A DNA stretch of 64,000 nt from AP-15 sp963788085. GTDB lineage: Bacteria; Pseudomonadota; Alphaproteobacteria; ATCC43930; CGMCC-115725. Shown here one piece after another: positions 56,672 through 64,000 of this stretch. The stretch is from assembly GCA_963788085.1 (NCBI GenBank), contig CAWBFS010000017.1, positions 186,001 through 250,000 on the forward strand, read 5' to 3'. Below the pieces are notes generated by a model. The model saw nothing but the letters and a program-made list of their open reading frames with translations, was not told where the DNA came from and did no database searches. Position numbers and translations under genes: made by a program. How positions within the stretch are numbered: the stretch's first letter is position 1; each line of letters begins with the position of its first letter.

Positions 56672-56939
56672 ATGGAAGGCCAATCGGCCGGCGGCTCGGG
56701 CCGTGGTGCGGCGGCGCGCCGTCCGTTTTTCCGCCGGCGGAAGTCCTGCCCGTTCTCCGGACCCAATGCTCCCAAGATCGACTACAAGGACGTCAAACTG
56801 TTGCAGCGCTTCGTCTCGGAGCGCGGCAAGATCGTGCCCGAGCCGCATCACCGCGGTCTCGACAAAGCGGCAGCGCGAACTGGCCCAGGCGATCAAGCGG
56901 GCGCGCTTTCTGGGTCTGCTCCCGTATCTGGTGAAATAG
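56672..56939 (+). CDS. rpsR: 30S ribosomal protein S18 (one frameshift)
   Basis: S18 binds S6 on the 30S platform. RPFFRRRKSCPFSG, APKIDYKDVKLLQRFVSERG and, after a shift near 56840 (CCC read where CC is expected), SRITAVSTKRQRELAQAIKR and ARFLGLLPYLVK with a TAG at 56937-56939. About 89 residues. ATG follows the rpsF stop without a gap. Confidence 0.95.
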
Positions 56940-56977
56940 GCAGTTCCGAGCCAGCGGAGCCCTGGGCGGGCATCGCC

Positions 56978-57889
56978 GTGAGCCGGCTGGGGTTCGCCGG
57001 GGTGTCGGTGGTCTGCGGATTGTTCGCAGCCGGCCCGTATCTGCTCGTGCTGACTGGTTCGACCGGGTCGATGATCCTCGTCTATCTCGCGCAGCTGCCG
57101 CTTTTTGCCGCCGGGCTGTCGCTCGGGACGGGCGCTTCGGCATCGGCCGGGCTTGTCGCGGCGCTGATCCTGGCGGCTGCCGTCAGCGTGCCGGCAGCCG
57201 CCCTTTTTGCGGCGCTGAACGTCGTTCCGGTCGTCCTCCTGGTGCGCCAGTCCTTGCTGGCGCGGACGGGCCCCGGGAATGAGGTCGAATGGTATCCGCC
57301 GGGCCTCATTACAGCATGGCTGACCGGCCTCGGGCTGGTGGCAGCCGCTGTCACGTTCGCCTTCCTCGGCGGCCCGCAAGATATGCAGACTGCATTGCGC
57401 GAGGTGCTGGCCCCTGTCCTCAACCGCCACCTTGGCGAGATTCCGCCCGAGCTGGACGAATTGCTCGCCCTCGTTGCCTTCATTCTTCCCGGGATGATCG
57501 CCACCTCGTGGATGGCGATGACGGTAACCAATGGGAGCCTCGCCCAAGGCTTGCTGGCCCGTTTCGGAGCGAGCTGGCGGCCATCTCCCGATCTTGCGGC
57601 GCTCGGTCTGCCGCTGTGGATCCCGGTGGTGCTCGCCTTTGCTGCCGGGGCAACACTCCTCGGAGGAACCGCGCGCTTCATTGGCGTCAATGTGATGATC
57701 GTGCTGGCTGTGCCGTTCTGCCTCGCGGGCCTTGCCGTGCTCCATACCGTGGCGCGCCGGTTCCCACGTCCGGCGGTCACCCTTGTGACGTTTTATTTGC
57801 TGGCTGGGCTCTTGGGCTGGCCGCTCCTGCTTATCGCCCTTTTGGGGTTGCTCGATTCGCCGCTCGGTCTGCGGCGGCGTTTCGCGTAA
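56978..57889 (+). CDS. DUF2232 multi-spanning membrane protein
   Basis: A 303-residue very hydrophobic protein with about eight membrane segments (e.g. LAQLPLFAAGLSLGTGASA, ALILAAAVSVPAAALFAAL, WIPVVLAFAAGATLLGGTA). DUF2232 members sit between rpsR and rplI in many Alphaproteobacteria; function is unknown. The GTG at 56978 is the best start in frame; the frame is also open through rpsR, so the true N-terminus may lie slightly upstream. Intact. Confidence 0.82.
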   Translation: MSRLGFAGVSVVCGLFAAGPYLLVLTGSTGSMILVYLAQLPLFAAGLSLGTGASASAGLVAALILAAAVSVPAAALFAALNVVPVVLLVRQSLLARTGPGNEVEWYPPGLITAWLTGLGLVAAAVTFAFLGGPQDMQTALREVLAPVLNRHLGEIPPELDELLALVAFILPGMIATSWMAMTVTNGSLAQGLLARFGASWRPSPDLAALGLPLWIPVVLAFAAGATLLGGTARFIGVNVMIVLAVPFCLAGLAVLHTVARRFPRPAVTLVTFYLLAGLLGWPLLLIALLGLLDSPLGLRRRFA

Positions 57890-57912
57890 ATTCGAGAATT
57901 GGAGGAACTTAA

Positions 57913-58467
57913 ATGATCGAACTGATTCTGCTCGAGCGGGTCGAGAAGCTCGGCCAAATGGGCCAACTCGTTAAAGTGAAGCCCGGCTACGCCCGTAACT
58001 ATTTGTTGCCTCAGAAGAAAGCGATGCGCGCAACAAAAGAGAATTTGACGTATTTCGAGACCCAGCGCGCTCAGCTCGAAGCCAACAATTTGCAGCGCAG
58101 GACCGAAGCGACGGAAGTCGGCGGCAAAATCGAGGGTCTGACGGTCGTGATCATCCGCCAGGCCGGCGAAAGCGGGCAGCTCTACGGCTCGGTTTCGGCC
58201 CGCGACATCGCCGATGCGGTGACCGGAGCAGGTTTTACGATCGAGAAGCGACAGGTCGTCCTCGACCGGCCGATCAAGAATTTGGGCCTGCATCCGGTGA
58301 AAGTCGCGCTGCATCCGGAAGTATCGGTAACAATTACCGCCAATGTCGCCCAGTCGGCCGAGGAAGCCGAAATGCAGGCCAAGGGGATCGACCCATTGCG
58401 GCTGCGCGACGAGGAGGAAGAAGAGGCGCGAGCCGCAGCGGCGCAAACCGGGCCCGCTGCCGCCTAG
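57913..58467 (+). CDS. rplI: 50S ribosomal protein L9
   Basis: L9 binds 23S rRNA and helps keep reading frame. Start MIELILLERVEKLGQMGQLV and PGYARNYLLPQKKAMRAT are the N-domain; the C-domain has IADAVTGAGFTIEKRQVVL. 184 residues, longer than E. coli L9 (149), because of an acidic/alanine tail (RDEEEEEARAAAAQ). GGAGGAA 9 bases before the ATG. Intact. Confidence 0.97.
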   Translation: MIELILLERVEKLGQMGQLVKVKPGYARNYLLPQKKAMRATKENLTYFETQRAQLEANNLQRRTEATEVGGKIEGLTVVIIRQAGESGQLYGSVSARDIADAVTGAGFTIEKRQVVLDRPIKNLGLHPVKVALHPEVSVTITANVAQSAEEAEMQAKGIDPLRLRDEEEEEARAAAAQTGPAAA

Positions 58468-58542
58468 CGGATCGAAGCTCTTGTCTCCAATCGAGAATTT
58501 GCCAAATATCGCTAAAGTTGATTCTAATTCGGTCGCGTACCG

Positions 58543-59770
58543 ATGCTGCTGTCGCGTCTGTTCGAGCGAACCATCACAATCGGCCGCCTGCGGGTCATAG
58601 ACGCGGGCGGATCACTTCACACGTTCGACGGATCCAGCGGACCAAGAGTAACCATCCGGCTGCACGATTCGGCGCTGCATTGGAAACTGGGCGTCAGGCC
58701 TCGCCTTATATTTCGGCGAAGCTTTCATGGATGGGAAGCTGACGATCGAGGAGGGCAGTCTCTACGACCTGGTTGATCTGCTCGCGGTCAATCTCGAAGC
58801 CATGCCGGCGGGACTGGCGGCGCGGCTGCTGAACGGCTCCGTCACTCTGTTCCGCCGCATTCATCAATACAATCCGCTGTCCCGCGCCCGACAGAACGTC
58901 GCCCATCACTACGACTTGTCGGACCAGTTCTACGAGCTGTTTCTCGACCGGGACCGGCAGTATTCCTGCGGCTATTTCCGCGACGGGTCCGAGGACCTGG
59001 ATGCCGCTCAGCTCGACAAAAAGCGGCACATCGCAGCAAAGCTGCTGATCCGACCCGGACAAAGGGTGCTCGACATCGGTTCGGGTTGGGGTGGTCTCGC
59101 ACTCTACCTCGCCGGCGAATGCGGCGCCGAGGTGACGGGTCTGACACTCTCGGTCGAGCAGCACAAGATCGCCACCCGGCGTGCCGCAGCGGCCGGGCTC
59201 TCTGACCGGGTCAGGTTCTATTTGCGCGACTACCGCGAAGAATTCGGGCACTACGACCGCATTGTCTCGGTCGGTATGTTCGAACATGTCGGGGTCAATC
59301 ATTACCGCGCCTTCTTCACCAAGCTGAAGTCGCTGCTGGCGTCGGATGGCGTGGCGCTCCTGCACTCGATCGGGCGCAAGGATGGACCGGGCACGACCAG
59401 TCCTTGGATGCGCAAGTATATCTTTCCCGGCGGTTACGTGCCGGCCCTCTCCGAAGTCCTGCCGACCATCGAGCAGCTGCGGCTCTGGGTCACCGACATC
59501 GAAATCTTGCGCCTGCATTACGCCGACACGCTTAGAGCGTGGCGGCGGAGGTTCGAACGAAATCGCGACCGAGTGCGGGCGCTTTATGACGAGCGCTTCT
59601 GCCGGATGTGGGAGATGTACCTCGTCGGCTCCGAAATTGCGTTCCGGCGGCAGGATCACATGGTCTTCCAGATGCAGCTCGCCAAGGCCGTCGACGCGGT
59701 GCCGCTGACGCGCGACTACATGCTCGACTGGGAGCGCGAGCACAGCGGCGCGGCAGACCGCGCGGCCTGA
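58543..59770 (+). CDS. cfa: Cyclopropane-fatty-acyl-phospholipid synthase family (one frameshift)
   Basis: Transfers a methylene group from SAM to unsaturated acyl chains. N-terminal domain (RLRVIDAGGSLHTFDG and TIRLHDSALHWKLGVRP), shift near 58695, then ALYFGEAFMDGKLTIEEGSL, HHYDLSDQFYELFLDRDRQY, the SAM site VLDIGSGWGGLALYLA, and GMFEHVGVNHYRAFF. Total about 408 residues. It lies between rplI and dnaB, not a universal position. Exact modification cannot be told from CFA paralogs. Confidence 0.9.
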
Positions 59771-59915
59771 CCGGGCGGGCAGCTTCGGCTCGCTGAGCGC
59801 AAATTCGCAGCCATTCGTTTTCCCAAGCTTAGGCGCAACCCATCCCCGCCTTACACAGCCTGGGGATCGAATTCCGCGCGGGGGCGTGTCCTGGCCAGTG
59901 GTATCCTGCCGGTGC

Positions 59916-61443
59916 ATGGAAACAAACGTGACGTCCCGGGTCGCGCTGTTGCGCGAGCCGAACCCCGAGCTTCTGCGAACCCCACCCTACAACACGGAAG
60001 CTGAACAGGCCCTGCTCGGCGCCATACTGATCAACAACACGGCTTATTACCGGGTCTGCGAATTCCTCCAGCCGGAGCACTTCGGCAACGCCGTGCACGG
60101 CCGGATCTTCGCCGCTATCGGCAAGCTGTTGGGCCGCGGCCAGATCGCCAATCCGGTCACGCTCAAGAACTTGTTCGATCAGGACGGTGCGCTGGCCGAG
60201 ATCGGCGGGGCGCAGTATCTGGCGCGACTGGCGGCCGCCGCGGCGGCGATCATCAATGCCGAGGATTACGGCCGCGCCGTGCACGACCTCTACTTGCGGC
60301 GCGAGCTGATCGGGCTCGGCGAGGATGTGGTCAACGACGCGTTTCGCCAGGATCTCGACGATCCGGCGCGCGAGCAGATCGAGCGGGTGGAAAAGAAGCT
60401 GTTCGACCTCGCGACGGCGGGAGAAACGGAGGGCGGGTTTCGCGCGTTCGGCACCGCGCTGACGAGCGCGATCCTCAATGCCGAGGCGGCTTTCAAGCGC
60501 AGCGGCAAGACCGTCGGCGTCGCCACCGGGTTTGTCGATATCGATCGCAAGCTGGGTGGGCTGCACCCTTCCGATCTGATCGTCCTCGCCGGCAGGCCGT
60601 CGATGGGCAAAACGGCGCTGGCCACCAACATCGCGTTTTACGCAGCGCGAAATTACCTGCCCGCGGCTGACCCGCGAGTCGCACAAACCCGCCGAGGACG
60701 GAGCGGTCGTCGGCTTCTTCTCGCTCGAAATGTCGGCGGAGCAGTTGGCCACTCGCATTCTGGCCGAGGAGTCGGGTGTTTCCTCCGACCGCATCCGGCG
60801 CGGCGATGTCAGCCATGAGGATTTCGACAAGTTTGTCCAGGCGAGCCAGCGACTGGCCGCACTGAAGCTGTTCATCGACGACACGCCGGCGCTGTCGGTG
60901 GCGGCGGTGCGCACGCGCGCCCGGCGCCTGAAGCGCCAGCAGGGCCTGGGGCTGATCGTCATCGACTACCTGCAGCTGCTGCGCCCATCGAGCCAGACCC
61001 GCACGCAGGACAACCGCGTTCAGGAAATCTCCGAGATCACCCGCGGGCTGAAGGCGTTGGCCAAGGAGCTCGATGTTCCGGTGCTGGCCTTGTCGCAACT
61101 GTCCCGCGCGGTCGAGCAGCGTGAGGACAAGCGCCCGATGCTCGCCGATCTGCGCGAATCCGGCTCGATCGAGCAGGATGCCGATGTCGTGATGTTCATC
61201 TTTCGCGAGGAATATTACCTGTCCCGCGAGCCGACCCGCCGTCCGGACGAAGCGGAAAGCAAGTACAGCGAGCGCTACCAGGAATGGCGAGAGCGGCTCG
61301 AAAAGGTGCATGGGCTCGGCGAAATCATCGTCGCCAAGCAGCGGCACGGGCCGATCGGCGCGGTCAAACTCCGCTTCGATGCCGAAACCACCAAATTCGA
61401 CAACTACATGGCCCCCGATCACCTGCCGACCGCGGATTTCTAG
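59916..61443 (+). CDS. dnaB: Replicative DNA helicase DnaB (one frameshift)
   Basis: DnaB is the ring helicase of the replication fork. N-terminal domain with TPPYNTEAEQALLGAILINN, Walker A GRPSMGKTALATNIAF, then a shift near 60675 (GACCCGCG, one C too many) and FFSLEMSAEQLATRIL, IVIDYLQLLRP (Walker B), LSQLSRAVEQREDKRP and DLRESGSIEQDADVVMFI. About 508 residues. No intein is present. DnaB is indispensable, so the break must be an error in the sequence. Confidence 0.96.
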
Positions 61444-61485
61444 TTCTAGCTCTGGCCTCGTTGTCACCCCCGCATTGAAGCGCCT

Positions 61486-61504
61486 CCCCGGCGAAAAGCC
61501 GGGG
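61486..61504. terminator. Hairpin between dnaB and rnd (first)
   Basis: CCCCGGC and GCCGGGG pair as a 7-bp stem with a GAAAA loop, 43 bases after the dnaB stop. No T-run. With the second hairpin it lies between two convergent genes and may act as a two-way terminator. Confidence 0.5.
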
Positions 61505-61585
61505 CCCATCGTTCAGCCGCACGAGCCTGTCATCGTTGGTAAGCCATGCAACTCGCGTGAAAAGTTCGAGATGAGGGGACTATGG

Positions 61586-61605
61586 GTCCCGGCTTTCGCC
61601 GGGAC
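61586..61605. terminator. Hairpin between dnaB and rnd (second)
   Basis: GTCCCGGC and GCCGGGAC form a perfect 8-bp stem with loop TTTC, 28 bases from the rnd stop on the minus strand. Its flanks (ATGGGTCCCGGC..., CCGGGACGACGATGGG) look like a dispersed repeat frequent in Alphaproteobacteria. Confidence 0.5.
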
Positions 61606-61632
61606 GACGATGGGTATAGGTCGGCGCGCCCG

Positions 61633-62809
61633 CTATCGCCTGTCGTCGCTTCCGTCCGCGAGCTCGACGAGGGTGATCCGGTTGCGACGGACGGTCAGGG
61701 CGAGGCGGCCGTGCTTCAAGGCCAGCGCGTCCTTGCCGAAAATTTCGCGGCGCCATCCGGAAAGCGCCTTCACCGGCGCGTCGTCATCGGCGGCGATCGC
61801 TTCCAGATCATCGGCCGAGGCCAGCAGTTTTTGCGCGACCTGATGATCGTCGCAACGCTGCTTCAACAAGACGCGCAACAACTCGATCAGCGGGCCGAGA
61901 CCGGGTGGCGAATCCGCTCTCGTGGCAGCCGGCGGCTCGACCGCCCCAGTGGCGGCCAGCCCGCGTTGCACCGCTTCCAGGATCTCGCTCCCGAGCTTGC
62001 CCTCGGCGATGCCTTTGCCGAGGCTGCGGGTCCGCGCCAGCGCCTCGATGGAGCGCGGAGCATGGGCGGCGATCTCGAGCACCGCTTCGTCCCGCATGAT
62101 CCGCCCGCGCGGCAGATTGCGTTGCCGCGCCGCCGTCTCGCGCCACGCCGCCAGCTGTCGCAACACGCCGAAAAACCGCGCGTCGATCCGGCCGCGCAGC
62201 CGAAACCGGCGCCACGCTTCGCTGGGATCGCTGCGGTAGGTCTCGGGATTGGACAATTCGGGCATTTCCTCGGCGAACCAGCTCGCCCGGCCATTCGACG
62301 CGAGCTGTCTGCTGCAGCTTCTCGTAGACGGTGCGGAGGTGGACGACATCGGCGAGGGCATAGCGGATCTGCCGATCGGTCAGCGGCCGATGCGACCAGT
62401 CGGTAAACCGGGAGGATTTGTCGAGCGAGGCCCGGGCGAGCTTGGCGACCAGGGTCTCATAGCTCGCCGCATCGCCAAAGCCGCAGACCATTGCGGCGAT
62501 TTGCGTGTCGAAGAGCGGGGCCGGCACCGCGCCGGACAGGTTGAAGAAGATCTCGATATCCTGGCGCGCCGCGTGGAAGACCTTCAATGTGCCGGAATTC
62601 GCCATCAGAGCGAGGAGCGGCGCGAGGTCGATCCCCGGAGCGAGCGCATCGATCGCCGCCGCTTCTTGCGGGCCCGCCACCTGCACGAGGCACAGGATCG
62701 GCCAATAGGTCCGCTCGCGCATGAACTCGGTGTCGACCGCAATAAAGCTCGCGTCCTTCTGCCGCTCGCAAAAGCCGGCCAATGCGTCCGTGTCCGTGAT
62801 TACTGTCAT
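61633..62809 (-). CDS. rnd: Ribonuclease D (one frameshift)
   Basis: A 3'-exonuclease for tRNA and other small RNAs. DEDD residues: D and E in FIAVDTEFMRERTYW, D in HAARQDIEIFF, and D in RQIRYALADVVHLRTVYEKL with the tyrosine of the DEDDy type. After a shift near 62290 the HRDC domain follows (AWRETAARQRNLPRGRIM and MRDEAVLEIA). About 391 residues. Convergent with dnaB. Confidence 0.93.
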
Positions 62810-62865
62810 GCTCGACGCTATACAGCGAAAACCATCGAGCAGAAACAGTCCGTCTATTTGGCCGT

Positions 62866-64000
62866 CTATTTGGCCGCCGGGAGAACCGCCACGTCGCGGT
62901 CGAGCGGCTGGGCGGCAAAGACCGGGACGGCTTCGGCAAAGCCGCGCAACGGGCGGGTGCCGAGCGGCGCCAATCGGAACGCGTTGCCGACCTCCACCGC
63001 CACAGCCGCATCGATCAGGATCTGCCCGTCCTCGGCGGCGGCGCAGATCCGCGACGCCAAATTCACCACACTGCCGATCGCGGTGTAGTCGGAGCGGCCC
63101 TCATAGCCGATACGGCCGACCGTCGCCGAGCCCTTCGCGAGACCCACCCCGAAGCCGATCGTGTGCCCGCGCGCACGCCAGCCGGCCATCAGCGATTGGA
63201 CCGAGTGCTGCATTTCCACCGCCATTTCCACGCCCCGCAGAGCCGGGTCCGGGCACGGGACGGGCGCGTTCAGCAGCAGCATCACCCCGTCACCCATAAA
63301 GCAGGTCAAGGTCGCCTCGTAATGCGTGATGATCGCGCCGAGCGCTTCATAATATTCCTGCAACAGCCCCATCACCTCCTCCGGCGCGGCGGCGCCCGAA
63401 AAGCCGGTGAAGCCGCGCAGGTCGCAAAAGATCACGACCACTTCGGCGCGATGGCTGTCGAGCAGCGCTTCTTGGTCGCTCCCTTCGACCAGCTCGGCGA
63501 CTTGCGGCGCGAGAAACCGCTTGAGCCGCGCGATCCGTTCCGAACGCTCCTGCGATACCGCCAGCTCGCCGGCCATCTCGTTGAAGCGCCGCGCCAGCCC
63601 CTCGAGCTCGTCGCCGGTCGTGATCTCGATCTTGTGGTCGAAATGCCCGGCGCCGATCTGCTCGGCCCCTTTCTCCAACAGAGCGATCGGCCCGGTCATC
63701 CGGCGTGCCAGCAGATAGGCGAGCATTGCGGCGAACAACGCGCCGGCGAGCAGCAACAGACCGGTTCGCCACAGCGCCGCGCGGATCGGCGTCAGGGCTT
63801 CGGCGGCGGGTTGCTCGACAAAGGCCATCCAGTCCGGCCCCGGGATCGGCGCCATTGCAGCGATGACCGAGCGGCCCTCGGCGTCGATGCCCTCGGTGGT
63901 CTCGCCGCCGCCGGCGATTGCCGCCTGCTGCAATTCTTTCGAGGCGCGCCGCCGGGTCGCCTTCGCCGCGCAAAACCAGGCTGATGTCGGGATGCGCGAC
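62866..64000 (-). CDS. Membrane-bound adenylate/guanylate cyclase, N-terminus outside window (one frameshift)
   Basis: Order of parts: end of an extracytoplasmic sensor (IAAMAPIPGPDWMAFVEQP, a Cache-like ending), one membrane helix (TGLLLLAGALFAAMLAYLLA), a HAMP domain (about 55 residues), then a class III cyclase catalytic domain with VVIFCDLRGFTGFSG, TCFMGDGVMLLLNAPV and DYTAIGSVVNLASRI. Metal aspartates and the transition-state N and R are kept. The purine-selecting lysine before F-x-G-D is cysteine here. Upstream text continues past base 64000 in another frame (VLRGEGDPAARLER), with a break near 63940. Confidence 0.85.
   Translation of the reverse strand, partial: SRIPTSAWFCAAKATRRRASKELQQAAIAGGGETTEGIDAEGRSVIAAMAPIPGPDWMAFVEQPAAEALTPIRAALWRTGLLLLAGALFAAMLAYLLARRMTGPIALLEKGAEQIGAGHFDHKIEITTGDELEGLARRFNEMAGELAVSQERSERIARLKRFLAPQVAELVEGSDQEALLDSHRAEVVVIFCDLRGFTGFSGAAAPEEVMGLLQEYYEALGAIITHYEATLTCFMGDGVMLLLNAPVPCPDPALRGVEMAVEMQHSVQSLMAGWRARGHTIGFGVGLAKGSATVGRIGYEGRSDYTAIGSVVNLASRICAAAEDGQILIDAAVAVEVGNAFRLAPLGTRPLRGFAEAVPVFAAQPLDRDVAVLPAAK

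Noticed and set aside
60660..60730. Programmed frameshift or intein insertion site in dnaB
   Set aside because: There is no slippery heptamer with a following pseudoknot, no intein blocks, and the same kind of break is found in many other genes; a one-base error is simpler.
1..64000. CRISPR array, prophage or integrated element
   Set aside because: No regularly spaced repeats, cas genes, integrase, transposase, phage structural genes or tRNA-anchored attachment sites were seen.
1..64000. tRNA or rRNA genes
   Set aside because: No T-loop plus acceptor pattern and no conserved rRNA segment was recognised by eye; a covariance-model scan could still reveal a missed tRNA.

Overview
The window is a GC-rich chromosomal stretch of an alphaproteobacterium. 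Gene order and content point to Rhodospirillales or Rhizobiales rather than a gamma- or betaproteobacterium. Supporting signs are a 41-residue aa3-type cytochrome oxidase subunit IV gene, an Hda-type DnaA homolog beside pgsA and ppk/ppx, the order lptF-lptG-lptD-surA-pdxA-rsmA, the order fabD-fabG-acpP-fabF-mltG-yicC-gmk, and a DUF2232 membrane gene between rpsR and rplI. This placement is inference from synteny; no rRNA or tRNA gene was found.

Layout. 1-6.9 kb (mostly minus): a BON-domain lipoprotein (DolP-like), yraN and rsmI, divergent from an LpoA-like lipoprotein gene, then hemW, rdgB, rph, queC and a small membrane-anchored protein. 7-18.4 kb (mostly plus): accessory metabolism, namely a SelA-like PLP enzyme with an extra C-terminal domain, an orphan Tat-exported binding protein, a toxin-antitoxin pair, a D-2-hydroxyacid dehydrogenase, a metallo-beta-lactamase-fold enzyme, a ThDP enzyme followed by an agmatinase-family enzyme, a PanE-like reductase, a quinone-reductase-like enzyme and a peroxiredoxin. 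18.4-31.4 kb (minus): a TrpF-like protein, SDR, MHS transporter, purF, cvpA, radA, mlaF, mlaE, alr, ppx, ppk. 31.5-39.4 kb: sixA, hdaA, pgsA, a DUF2066 protein, purN, the oxidase subunit, an O-antigen ligase-like gene, ndk, holC, pepA. 39.9-47.8 kb (plus): the LPS export and outer-membrane block lptF/lptG/lptD/surA, then pdxA and rsmA. 48-49.7 kb: a secreted phosphodiesterase-like gene. 49.8-55.9 kb (minus): gmk, yicC, mltG and the fatty-acid cluster. 56.1-61.4 kb (plus): rpsF, rpsR, DUF2232, rplI, cfa, dnaB. 61.6-64 kb (minus): rnd and a membrane-bound class III cyclase cut by the window end.

The most important property for any reader is that about two dozen of roughly 65 protein genes are broken by single-base shifts of reading frame, including genes that must work (dnaB, rpsF, rpsR, gmk, fabF, hemW). 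Where the junction can be resolved, the error is usually one base too many or too few in a short G or C run, which looks like sequencing or assembly error rather than gene decay. Such genes are reported over their full span as CDS, with the approximate break points.

Most of the window is conserved housekeeping; I see no convincing new multi-gene system. The items most worth following are a pentapeptide-repeat tail on ribosomal protein S6, a TrpF-like protein lacking the catalytic cysteine, a family of multi-hairpin palindromic repeats, and the accessory ThDP/agmatinase/PanE gene string.
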